Source: DATCDR01 sp036510575
Lineage (GTDB): Bacteria; Actinomycetota; Acidimicrobiia; Acidimicrobiales; Bog-793
Length of the DNA stretch: 12,096 nt
Direction: 5' to 3'
Assembly: GCA_036510575.1 (NCBI GenBank)
Contig: DATCDR010000110.1
Span: forward strand, 1 to 12,096
Shown here: positions 1 through 5,985 of the stretch, piece after piece
How the letters are laid out: each line of letters begins with the position of its first letter
Numbering within the stretch: position 1 is the stretch's first letter
Made by a program: the position numbers and the translations under genes
Notes under the pieces: generated by a model
Databases searched by the model: none
Told to the model about the DNA's origin: nothing
The model's input: the letters and a program-made list of their open reading frames with translations, nothing else

Positions 1-1
1 A

Positions 2-748
2 GAGATCGCCGCCGGTCACCACGACGGTGACGACCCTGCTGTCGTTGTTCGCGACGTCGTGATCCGCTCCGACTCGGCCGGATGCAGCGAGGGGTTCCTT
101 GGCGCATGCCGCTCCCGCAACGTCGGCTTCTCGGTCGTCGCGAGAAGAAACGCCCAGGTCGAAGCTGCGATCTTCGACGCAATCGGGCTCGAGGAGTGCT
201 GGGAGCCGGCAGTCCGCCAAGACGGAGAGTTGCGAGAGGGCGCGGCCGTGATCGAGCTCACGAGTCTCGTTGATCTTTCGAACTACCCCTCCGGCACGCG
301 ACTCATCGTCCGACGCGAGCCGCTTCACCCGGGTGCCCAGCAGAGCCTCTTCCCTGCGATCGACTTTCGATACTGGGGCCACTACACCGATCAGACCGGC
401 GACCCGGTCACCCTCGACTGCTTCATGCGCGCGCACGCGCACGTCGAGGAGCACATCGCGCGACTGAAGGATTCCGGCCTTTGCCGCTTCCCCTTCTCCT
501 CGCTCGAGGCGAACAGGAACTGGCTCTTGTGCGTCACCGCGGCGGCCGATCTCGTGCGGTGGTTCCAGCTCCTGTGCTTAGACGGCGAGCTCGCGATCGC
601 GCGGCCGAAGACACTCCGGTGGAGCTTCTTCCACGCGCCGGGACGACTCGTCCGCTCGGCACGACGCGAGATCGTCCGCATCCTCGACGGTTGGCCGAGC
701 GCCAAAGCGCTCCTCGCCGCTTACGAACGCATCGCCCTCCTCACCTGA
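2..748 (+). CDS. IS1380-family transposase, C-terminal part (5' truncated by window edge)
   Basis: The frame runs without a stop from base 2 to a TGA at 746-748, giving about 248 residues with no start inside the window that fits the family. Internal ATG/GTG codons such as the one at 59 are probably not starts, because recognisable transposase sequence (VVIRSDSAGC) spans them. The protein has the IS1380-type DDE features: an Asp in RSDSAG, a basic stretch TRLIVRREPLHPGAQ, a FRYWGHYTD segment, AHVEEHIARLKDSG with a likely catalytic acidic residue, then AADLVRWFQLLC and a C-terminal RSARREIVRILDGWP. Full-length family members are about 450 residues, so roughly half is present. It should bind and move its own element; it has no evident link to the fluoride genes beside it. 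Whether the full copy is active cannot be judged from this part. Confidence 0.9.
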   Translation, partial: EIAAGHHDGDDPAVVVRDVVIRSDSAGCSEGFLGACRSRNVGFSVVARRNAQVEAAIFDAIGLEECWEPAVRQDGELREGAAVIELTSLVDLSNYPSGTRLIVRREPLHPGAQQSLFPAIDFRYWGHYTDQTGDPVTLDCFMRAHAHVEEHIARLKDSGLCRFPFSSLEANRNWLLCVTAAADLVRWFQLLCLDGELAIARPKTLRWSFFHAPGRLVRSARREIVRILDGWPSAKALLAAYERIALLT

Positions 749-923
749 GGGCCATCGACTCCGGCACATCGATGGGTCGCCTGGCTTTGCCATGCCCGTG
801 CGTGGGTCAGAAACGACAACCGACACGAAATGGCGAGCGCGGGGACTCAAGAACATCAACAATCGGCGAGGCACTTCCGAACGACTGCCAGACAATGGCC
901 AAGCGGGTTGCTCGGGAGTTCTC

Positions 924-941
924 GTGAACGATCGGAGCTAG
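924..941. repeat. Candidate right terminal inverted repeat of the IS1380 element
   Basis: The sequence gtgaacgatcggagctag lies where the transposase tail ends and the crcB 3' end begins, and its CTAG-ending form is plausible for an IS1380 terminus. The partner repeat is outside the window, so this is a positional inference. If correct, the last bases of the element provide the TAG stop codon of the neighbouring crcB. Confidence 0.35.
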
Positions 942-1315
942 TGGATGAGTCCTAGCGCCATTCCAGCACCGGCGGCGAGTAGCCCAACAACAACACTGAA
1001 GATGGCGTTGCTGAACGCTTCCAGATACTCGCCCTCTTCTAAAAGTCGCACCGTCTCGAAGCTCCATGTGGAAAACGTCGTGTACGCGCCACAGAATCCA
1101 GTTCCAACGAGAGCCTTGACAACGAGGGGCATATGACCGGCAAGGTCCAGCCCGGTAAGCAGCCCGAGAACGAACGAGCCGGAGACATTTATGAGCAACG
1201 TTCCGAGCGGGAAGTCAGTCTCGACACGATCCGCGACCAGTCGATCGACGAGGAATCGCGTCGGCGCTCCGATCAGCCCCCCTATGGCGACGCAGAGGAT
1301 TACGAGTGAGCCCAT
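938..1315 (-). CDS. crcB: Fluoride channel subunit CrcB/FluC (second copy)
   Basis: This 125-residue membrane protein has four predicted hydrophobic segments, the normal FluC size. It carries the family signatures: a GTLLINVSGSFVLG segment with the conserved Asn, and GFCGAYTTFSTWSFE, the TM3 TTFST motif with the Phe residues that line the fluoride pore. FluC proteins form dimers that let F- leave the cytoplasm down its gradient; two crcB genes in tandem usually encode the halves of a heterodimer. The start is ATG at 1313-1315, only 8 bases after the upstream DUF190 stop and without a clear Shine-Dalgarno, so translation is probably coupled. Its TAG stop (938-940) lies inside the presumed end of the adjoining IS, so the last residues may differ from the ancestral protein. 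Confidence 0.95.
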   Translation of the reverse strand: MGSLVILCVAIGGLIGAPTRFLVDRLVADRVETDFPLGTLLINVSGSFVLGLLTGLDLAGHMPLVVKALVGTGFCGAYTTFSTWSFETVRLLEEGEYLEAFSNAIFSVVVGLLAAGAGMALGLIH

Positions 1316-1323
1316 GCGATTGA

Positions 1324-1650
1324 CTAAACGCGAAACGCGACGACATCGTCGAGGATCACGAGCGAATCGCCGATCACCGGTCGAATGTCCTCGAGGAAGG
1401 CCTCGATCTTGGACGTGTTATCGACGATCAAGATCGCGAGCGGCAGATCCTCCGCGAACAGGTGCTGTCGGTGCAACGTGCCCGAACGGCCCTGGCCTTC
1501 AACGGCATGGAGCAGCGTCGCGCCAGCTAGATGCGCACGGCGCGCTCGCGAAAGTACCACGGTAGCTAAGGAGTGATGGTGTGCGTGGTTACGCGAATTA
1601 AGCATCACCGTCAGTCGGCGCATCGGTCGGGGCGACGAATCGATGGTCAT
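1324..1650 (-). CDS. DUF190 (PII-like) protein between two crcB genes
   Basis: This 108-residue protein matches the DUF190 pattern: a short N-terminal beta strand (RRLTVML), a helix, the conserved LAGATLLHAVEGQGRSG region, LFAEDLPLAILIVD, and a C-terminal KIEAFLEDIRPVIGDSLVILDDV. DUF190 proteins have a ferredoxin-like fold related to PII signalling proteins, and are frequently encoded beside crcB; the biochemical role is not established. The ATG at 1648-1650 is preferred over an upstream in-frame extension because its A overlaps a TGA (1650-1652) in the frame that would complete the upstream crcB, a typical coupled junction. The middle gene of a crcB-DUF190-crcB operon. Confidence 0.85.
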   Translation of the reverse strand: MTIDSSPRPMRRLTVMLNSRNHAHHHSLATVVLSRARRAHLAGATLLHAVEGQGRSGTLHRQHLFAEDLPLAILIVDNTSKIEAFLEDIRPVIGDSLVILDDVVAFRV

Positions 1651-1687
1651 CAGTTCAACTGCTCGTTCAACCTGTGGTCGAGCCGGA

Positions 1688-2179
1688 TCAGGAACCTGGC
1701 CGCGACGACACCGAGAGGGACCGGGGGCCGCCGGTGGCAACACTTGCCGTTGCGTAGATGACGCCGGTCGTGACGTGATGCTCATGAAATAGCGTGTCGG
1801 TGTCGACCGTGTACGTCGAAAAGGTCGTGTACGCGCCGAGAAAACCCGTCGCAACGAGCGGACGGGCAAGACGAGCACGCGAAAACCGCTCGGCCAAGAG
1901 GACCAGAACGAAGCCGATGACCAAGCTACCGGTGACGTTGATCCAGAAGGTGCTCCATGGAAAATGCCCGGAAGCGGTAGGCAGGATCCGGCCTACCGCG
2001 TAGCGAGCGAGCGCCCCAACGCTGCCCGCGCAGGCGATGACGACAAGGATCGTGCGTTGAGCGCGTCGGTGTCGATGTGGGTCTCGGCGCGATTCGACCG
2101 GTTCTGCCCTGATGAGGTCCGGGTCAATGCCAAATGGAACCCCAGACCCTTGTTCTGAACCGCCTGCGGCGTCACGCAA
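1688..2179 (-). CDS. crcB: Fluoride channel subunit CrcB/FluC (first copy), frameshifted near its 3' end
   Basis: As written the frame gives 163 residues ending at 1688. A roughly 40-residue soluble N-terminal extension is followed by a FluC core: GSVGALARYAVG, WINVTGSLVIGF with the conserved Asn, and GFLGAYTTFSTYTVDT. After ATASVATGG the protein turns to a Ser/Arg/Pro tail unlike FluC TM4. Adding one base in the C5 run at about 1716-1720 restores a hydrophobic end (PLGVVAARFLIRL) and moves the stop to 1650-1652, overlapping the DUF190 start. The real gene is therefore probably 1650-2179, either mutated or mis-assembled. The start is TTG at 2177-2179, supported by GGAGGT 9 bases upstream. First gene of the minus-strand operon; its leader holds a riboswitch-like sequence. 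Confidence 0.85.
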   Translation of the reverse strand: MRDAAGGSEQGSGVPFGIDPDLIRAEPVESRRDPHRHRRAQRTILVVIACAGSVGALARYAVGRILPTASGHFPWSTFWINVTGSLVIGFVLVLLAERFSRARLARPLVATGFLGAYTTFSTYTVDTDTLFHEHHVTTGVIYATASVATGGPRSLSVSSRPGS

Positions 2180-2227
2180 TGACTACCCACCTCCGCGACT
2201 CGTGTCAGTTCTCACCGTGCGGTCAAG

Positions 2228-2267
2228 GTAGGAGCCATTCGGCGGACATCGGCGAGCTCCATCGCCG
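2228..2267 (-). promoter_or_regulatory. Fluoride-riboswitch-like leader of crcB, with P3 apparently deleted
   Basis: Read on the minus strand, a CGGCG/CGCCG stem (2263-2267 with 2250-2254) encloses an AUGGAGCU loop, as in P1 of the crcB motif. The 3' end AUGGCUCCUAC (2228-2238) matches the conserved end, and GGAGC of the loop can form the usual pseudoknot with GCUCC. The sequence between them keeps a 5' P3-like AUGUCCGCC but lacks the returning strand, so no normal P3 hairpin forms. Just downstream, 2225-2232 can pair with 2186-2193 (8 bp, two G-U) and cover the Shine-Dalgarno of crcB, which suggests translational control. The position in front of crcB is what one expects; ligand binding of the shortened form is doubtful. 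Confidence 0.55.
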
Positions 2268-2378
2268 AGCGTGGACCTTACTACCGGCCCGCGATTGTCC
2301 TCACATCAACGAGGCGCACGGTTGCCTGCATAAGCTTCGTTCGGAGCGCACCTTCCGCGTTGAACGACGGGAGACGAG

Positions 2379-2717
2379 ATGGTTGATGAATCTCCTGCAA
2401 CGAGGCTGATGGTCTTCCTCACCGAGGACGACCGAATCGGACACCACTCTGTTGCCGAGGCGCTTCTGGAACGCGCGCGTGACGCCGGGCTCGCCGGAGC
2501 GACGATCTGGAAGGGTTCCGAAGGATTCGGGCCGAGTGGCCACCTTCGAGCAGAGCGGCTTCCGGATCTCGCACGCGGACTCCCTCTCGTGGTCGAGGTC
2601 ATCGACCTCGAGGAGCGCATCACGAGCTTTCTTCCAATTGTCCGTGAGATCGCGGCAGGTGCTCTCGTCACTACCGAGGTTGTTCGTATTGCGCGCTTGT
2701 CGACACCGACGTCCTGA
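2379..2717 (+). CDS. DUF190 (PII-like) protein, divergent from the crcB operon
   Basis: This 112-residue protein has the DUF190 layout: TRLMVFLTEDDRIGHHSVAEA, then LLERARDAGLAGATIWKG, EGFGPSGHLRAERL, LPLVVEVIDLEERITSFLP and a terminal GALVTTEVVRIAR strand. The ATG at 2379 is preceded by GGGAG five bases upstream. It is transcribed away from crcB across a 199-base divergent region and ends 61 bases before the riboswitch that precedes the membrane-complex operon, so it probably has its own promoter. Function is unknown, but repeated linkage of DUF190 to crcB supports a role in fluoride response. It is more divergent from the 1324-1650 copy than a recent duplication would be. Confidence 0.88.
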   Translation: MVDESPATRLMVFLTEDDRIGHHSVAEALLERARDAGLAGATIWKGSEGFGPSGHLRAERLPDLARGLPLVVEVIDLEERITSFLPIVREIAAGALVTTEVVRIARLSTPTS

Positions 2718-2764
2718 TGCCTTTCGATCCGCCCATGATCATCCCGTCGGCCGGCTCGCCTCGC

Positions 2765-2770
2765 TAATAT
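2765..2770 (+). promoter_or_regulatory. Possible -10 element for the riboswitch-controlled operon
   Basis: TAATAT is a good -10 match in GC-rich surroundings and would place transcription start about 2777, right at the 5' edge of riboswitch stem P1. No convincing -35 is seen 16-18 bases upstream. Confidence 0.35.
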
Positions 2771-2778
2771 CTGCCACA

Positions 2779-2844
2779 GCCGGATGAGGCCCCGGCGGGC
2801 TACCAAGCCCGAACCGCCCAGCATGCTGGGACGATGGCCTCTAC
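2779..2844 (+). promoter_or_regulatory. Fluoride (crcB-motif) riboswitch
   Basis: The architecture matches the fluoride aptamer. P1 is GCCGG (2779-2783) paired with CCGGC (2792-2796), enclosing AUGAGGC. An accessory hairpin GGGCU-ACCA-AGCCC follows (2797-2810). P3 is CCCAGC (2817-2822) with GCUGGG (2825-2830), preceded by GAACCG. The conserved 3' end GAUGGCCUCUAC is at 2833-2844. The pseudoknot GAGGCC (2786-2791) with GGCCUC (2836-2841) is a perfect 6 bp. The loop and 3' end are nearly identical to the Thermotoga petrophila aptamer as I remember it. It lies 30 bases upstream of the TTG start of the first membrane-complex gene, so it should control that operon rather than a crcB gene. Confidence 0.92.
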
Positions 2845-2867
2845 GCGAATGTTGCGACGCGTGGAGG
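2838..2867 (+). promoter_or_regulatory. Expression platform: Shine-Dalgarno-sequestering hairpin of the fluoride riboswitch
   Basis: Bases 2838-2847 pair with 2858-2867 in ten continuous pairs (one U-G at 2842-2863), around a ten-base loop. The 3' strand contains GGAGG (2863-2867), the ribosome binding site of the TTG start at 2875. The 5' strand uses CCUC (2838-2841), which is also part of the aptamer pseudoknot, so the two structures exclude each other. Fluoride binding should hold CCUC in the pseudoknot and free the ribosome site: a translational ON switch. Confidence 0.8.
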
Positions 2868-2874
2868 TCGATTC

Positions 2875-3840
2875 TTGGCTCAGACTGAGCTGTCAGCCCC
2901 AGTAATACAGGCTCTGCAGGATCTGACGATCCTGTTCGGCGCCCCACTGGTTAGCGGCGTCATCTCGCACGTCGAAGGTCGAATTCAAGGACGCCGTGGC
3001 CCGCGGATTCTTCAGCCGTACTACGACCTCGCGAAGCTCTTTCGGAAAGAGACCGTCGTCCCCGAGGGATCGAGCTGGGTTTTCCTCGTCGGACCGATCA
3101 TCGCGTTCTCCTGCTACCTCGTAGTCCCGCTCCTAATCCCGGTGCTCACGACTTACGGGCTGCCGCTCGGGTACATGGGCGACATCTTGGGTGGCGGCTT
3201 CATCCTCGCCCTTGCCGGCTTCTCGGTTGCTATCGCAGGCACTGAGTCCAATGCACCGTACGCGCAGCTTGGCGCCAGCCGTGCGATGACCTTCGGCGCG
3301 CTCATCGAACCGACGATCCTCTTCGTCGTGTTTGCAGTCGGCATCATCACCGCGACCGATCTTCCCTATGCACTCGCCGCGACCGTCCGATCGTCTTCGA
3401 GCGAGATCGTCCGCCCTGCCCACATTCTCGCGGCGGTCGCCTTCTTCCTCGTCGTACTTGCCGATACCGGACGGATTCCCGTCGAAACGCACTCGGGCAC
3501 CTTGGAGTTCGGGATGATCGACGAGGGCCGCACGCTCGAGCACTCCGGCGCACCGTTTGCGTTGTTGAAGTGGGGATCGGCGATGAAACAACTGATCCTC
3601 TACACGATTCTGATCGACGTCTTCGTCGCACCGTGGGGCCTCGCGGCCAATCAACGACCAGTCTCTGTCGCTCTCGCGATACCCGCACTGCTTGGCAAGG
3701 CCATGGTCGTCGGCTGCATCTTTGCCGTGATCGACAACTCGTTTTCGAAACTTCGGCTGTTCAAGATCACCGAGTTCCTTGCAGCCGCATTTCTCCTCGC
3801 TGTGCTCGCTGTGCTGGTCTTTTACCTGGGAGGTGGCTGA
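2875..3840 (+). CDS. HyfC/NuoH-like membrane subunit of a complex I/group-4 hydrogenase-like complex
   Basis: This 321-residue protein has about eight membrane segments, the usual size for HyfC/HycD. It keeps the ND1/NuoH family blocks: EGRIQGRRGPRILQPYYDL with LFRKE near residues 34-59, LGASRAMTFGALIEPTILF in the middle, and RIPVETHSGTLEFGMIDEGR plus LEHSGAPFALLKWG. In complex I and group-4 hydrogenases this subunit joins the soluble arm to the membrane arm and carries acidic residues at the start of the proton path; several Glu are retained here. The start is TTG, supported by GGAGG seven bases upstream and by the riboswitch directly before it. The stop TGA overlaps the next ATG by one base. 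It heads a six-gene operon and is the gene whose translation the riboswitch should gate. Confidence 0.93.
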   Translation: MAQTELSAPVIQALQDLTILFGAPLVSGVISHVEGRIQGRRGPRILQPYYDLAKLFRKETVVPEGSSWVFLVGPIIAFSCYLVVPLLIPVLTTYGLPLGYMGDILGGGFILALAGFSVAIAGTESNAPYAQLGASRAMTFGALIEPTILFVVFAVGIITATDLPYALAATVRSSSSEIVRPAHILAAVAFFLVVLADTGRIPVETHSGTLEFGMIDEGRTLEHSGAPFALLKWGSAMKQLILYTILIDVFVAPWGLAANQRPVSVALAIPALLGKAMVVGCIFAVIDNSFSKLRLFKITEFLAAAFLLAVLAVLVFYLGGG

Positions 3841-4508
3841 TGCCCAATGCCGCACCATCGACCTTCACGGGAGCGGCCGACGTCATCGCGGTGCTCGTGT
3901 TGCTGACGGAGTTCGCGATGCTTCGTGCGCCGCTGCTTCGCTCGCAGGTGCGCCTTTACGCGTTCCAGTCGCTCGTGGTCACCTCGCTTGCGATCGTCGT
4001 GGCAGCGACGCGTCACGTCGACGAGCTCTACGTCCTCGCGGCGCTGTCGTTCATCTTGAAAGTCGTCATCGTGCCACGCATCGTGTTGCGTCTACTCTCT
4101 CGCGCCGAGGTGAGCCTCGCGGGAAGCTCGGCATTCGGCGTCGCGACGATGACGATGATCGCGATCGCGGTCTCGATCTTCGCGTTCTTCTCGATCGGCG
4201 CACTGCACCTGCAGTCAACCGCGCTCCCGTCGGCCGCGCTGGCGATCTCCGTCGCTGTCGTGCTCGTCGCATTCGTGCTTATCATCTTGCGTTCCGACGT
4301 CGTCTCTCAGGCGATCGGCTTCTTCTCGCTCGAAAACGGCGTCTCGGTCGCAAGCCTGGTCGTGGCGTCCGGTCTCCCGCTCATTGTCGATGTCGCGTTC
4401 CTCTTCGACCTCCTCGTCGCCGTCGTGGTGTTCGGTGTGCTGATGCGGGTTCACCACGGTCGGACGAAGACGCTGTCGACCGACTCCCTCGATCGGCTGA
4501 AGGGCTAA
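3840..4508 (+). CDS. HyfE-like membrane subunit (NuoK/MrpC-related C-terminal half)
   Basis: The 222-residue protein is almost entirely hydrophobic with about seven membrane segments, close to the 216 residues of E. coli HyfE. The C-terminal half resembles NuoK/ND4L: FFSLENGVSVASLVVASGLPL with the Glu of the ND4L-type motif, then VAFLFDLLVAVVVFGVLM. The ATG at 3840 overlaps the previous stop and follows a strong GGAGGTGG; a longer in-frame reading upstream lies inside the HyfC-like gene and is arginine-rich out-of-frame translation. It should sit between the HyfC-like subunit and the antiporter-like subunits. It ends four bases before the next start. Confidence 0.88.
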   Translation: MPNAAPSTFTGAADVIAVLVLLTEFAMLRAPLLRSQVRLYAFQSLVVTSLAIVVAATRHVDELYVLAALSFILKVVIVPRIVLRLLSRAEVSLAGSSAFGVATMTMIAIAVSIFAFFSIGALHLQSTALPSAALAISVAVVLVAFVLIILRSDVVSQAIGFFSLENGVSVASLVVASGLPLIVDVAFLFDLLVAVVVFGVLMRVHHGRTKTLSTDSLDRLKG

Positions 4509-4512
4509 CGCG

Positions 4513-5985
4513 ATGAACCACGCGTTGCTCGCCATCGTGATCATCCCGGCCATCGCGACGATCGCGACGTGGTGGACTCCGGTCGCGATCTCGAAGGTCA
4601 TCACGATCTGCTCGGGGATCGCGGTGTTCGCGCTCGCGCTGGCACTCATTCCGAGCGCGACCACCCACGGCTACCTCGCGGCAGGTCCGGCGTTTCGAGC
4701 CGATGCGCTCTCGATCGTCTTCCTGGTGCCGACGACGTTCCTTTACGCGACAACGTCTATCTTCGCGGCGGGCTACCTCCACCTCCCAGCAGGCGACGCA
4801 GGGCGCAGGTACGCGCGGCGCTTCTACGCGGGACTGAACATCTTTTGCTGGTCGATGGCCGTCGCCCCTCTCGTGAACGGGTTGGCGTTGCTCTGGGTCG
4901 CGATCGAGGTGACGACGGTCGTCTCCGCTCTGCTCGTCGCTATCGACGACACTGATGGCGCGATCGAAGCAGCTTGGAAGTACATCCTCCTCGCCTCGCT
5001 CGGACTAGGCATCGCCCTCTTGGCGACCATCTTCATGTATTACGCGGGAACCAAGGTCTTCGGCTCGTCTTACGATCTCTCCTACGGCAAGCTCCTGTCT
5101 GGCGCACACGGGTTCCCGAAGGAGATCGTGCGGCTCGCCGACGTGCTCGCCGTGCTCGGATTCGGAACGAAAATGGGGCTCGTCCCCGTCCATACCTGGC
5201 TACCCGACGCACACTCCGAGGCCCCGACGCCGATCTCGGCGCTGCTGTCCGGTGCACTGCTCGCGATGAGCTTTTACGCGATACTGCGCTTCTTCCAGGT
5301 GAGCGTGCGCTGCCTCGGTCCGACGTTTCCGAGAAACGTGCTGTTGATCTTCGGCCTCGCCTCGCTCGCGCTCGCCGCGCTCTATCTCCTCAGCCAGCGT
5401 GACTTAAAGCGCCTACTCGCGTACTCGAGCGTCGAGCATATGGGGATCCTCGCGATCGGGATGAGCTTTGCCGCGCCCCTTGCGATCGTCGGCGTGCTAC
5501 TCCACGTCATCGCGCACGCGGCGGCGAAGGGAACGGCCTTCTTCGGCGCCGGATCGGTCGTGCGGAAGTTCAAGACGAAGGACATGGCGCGTATACGCGG
5601 CGGGGTGGGACTCTTGCCATGGAGCGGGCCGATGCTCGTCCTCGCGGTCCTCGCACTCTCGGCGATGCCGCCATTTGGCATCTTCCGGAGCGAGTTCCTC
5701 ATCGTTGCGGGCGGGCTCTCCGACCCCCACGACGTGCTCGCCGCGGTGCTCGTCGTGCTCGTAACGGTCGCGTTCTTCGGGCTGTCCTGGTTCACGACCC
5801 AGACGATGCTCACACCGGTGCCCGAGCGGGAGGGTTTGGGGCTTGAACGCGGTGAGACGAGCAGGCTCATCGTCGTCGCGATGGCCGTCGGACTTGTTGG
5901 CCTCGTCGTCCTCGGCGTCCACGTGCCTGGCCAGCTGAGCGACCTCCTCCACGACGCCGCGACCCAACTGGAGGCCGTCCGATGA
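4513..5985 (+). CDS. HyfF-like antiporter-type membrane subunit (NuoL/M/N, MrpA/D family)
   Basis: The 490-residue protein has about 13-14 membrane segments. It keeps the proton-channel residues of the NuoL/M/N family: Glu132 in LLWVAIEVTT, Lys156 in AAWKYILLASLGLG, Lys220 in GFGTKMGLVPVHTWLP with His227, and His234 in DAHSEAPTPISALLSG. RDLKRLLAYSSVEHMGI (297-313) and HVIAHAAAKGTAFF (331-344, Lys339) follow. These residues are those thought to move protons through complex I and Hyf-type hydrogenases, so this subunit looks competent for ion translocation. The start is ATG four bases after the HyfE-like stop, with a weak AAGGG upstream. The stop overlaps the next start as ATGA. Confidence 0.92.
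   Translation: MNHALLAIVIIPAIATIATWWTPVAISKVITICSGIAVFALALALIPSATTHGYLAAGPAFRADALSIVFLVPTTFLYATTSIFAAGYLHLPAGDAGRRYARRFYAGLNIFCWSMAVAPLVNGLALLWVAIEVTTVVSALLVAIDDTDGAIEAAWKYILLASLGLGIALLATIFMYYAGTKVFGSSYDLSYGKLLSGAHGFPKEIVRLADVLAVLGFGTKMGLVPVHTWLPDAHSEAPTPISALLSGALLAMSFYAILRFFQVSVRCLGPTFPRNVLLIFGLASLALAALYLLSQRDLKRLLAYSSVEHMGILAIGMSFAAPLAIVGVLLHVIAHAAAKGTAFFGAGSVVRKFKTKDMARIRGGVGLLPWSGPMLVLAVLALSAMPPFGIFRSEFLIVAGGLSDPHDVLAAVLVVLVTVAFFGLSWFTTQTMLTPVPEREGLGLERGETSRLIVVAMAVGLVGLVVLGVHVPGQLSDLLHDAATQLEAVR

Larger units (their letters stand above)
1..941 (+). mobile_element. IS1380-family insertion sequence, 3' part (5' part outside window)
   Basis: The transposase reading frame is open to the left edge, so the element begins outside the window. 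Its coding part stops at 748 and is followed by about 190 bases without a convincing gene, ending at a candidate terminal repeat around 924-941. Immediately beyond lies the 3' end of a crcB gene on the other strand. The right boundary is inferred: the other inverted repeat and the target duplication cannot be seen. The family assignment rests on the transposase sequence. Confidence 0.6.

Noticed and set aside
1651..1878. 76-codon upstream extension of the crcB-linked DUF190
   Set aside because: It overlaps crcB in another frame and has no DUF190 character; ATG 1650 sits at a coupled stop/start junction.
3570..3839. 90-codon upstream extension of the HyfE-like frame
   Set aside because: It overlaps the HyfC-like gene in another frame, and ATG 3840 has a strong ribosome site and a coupled stop/start.
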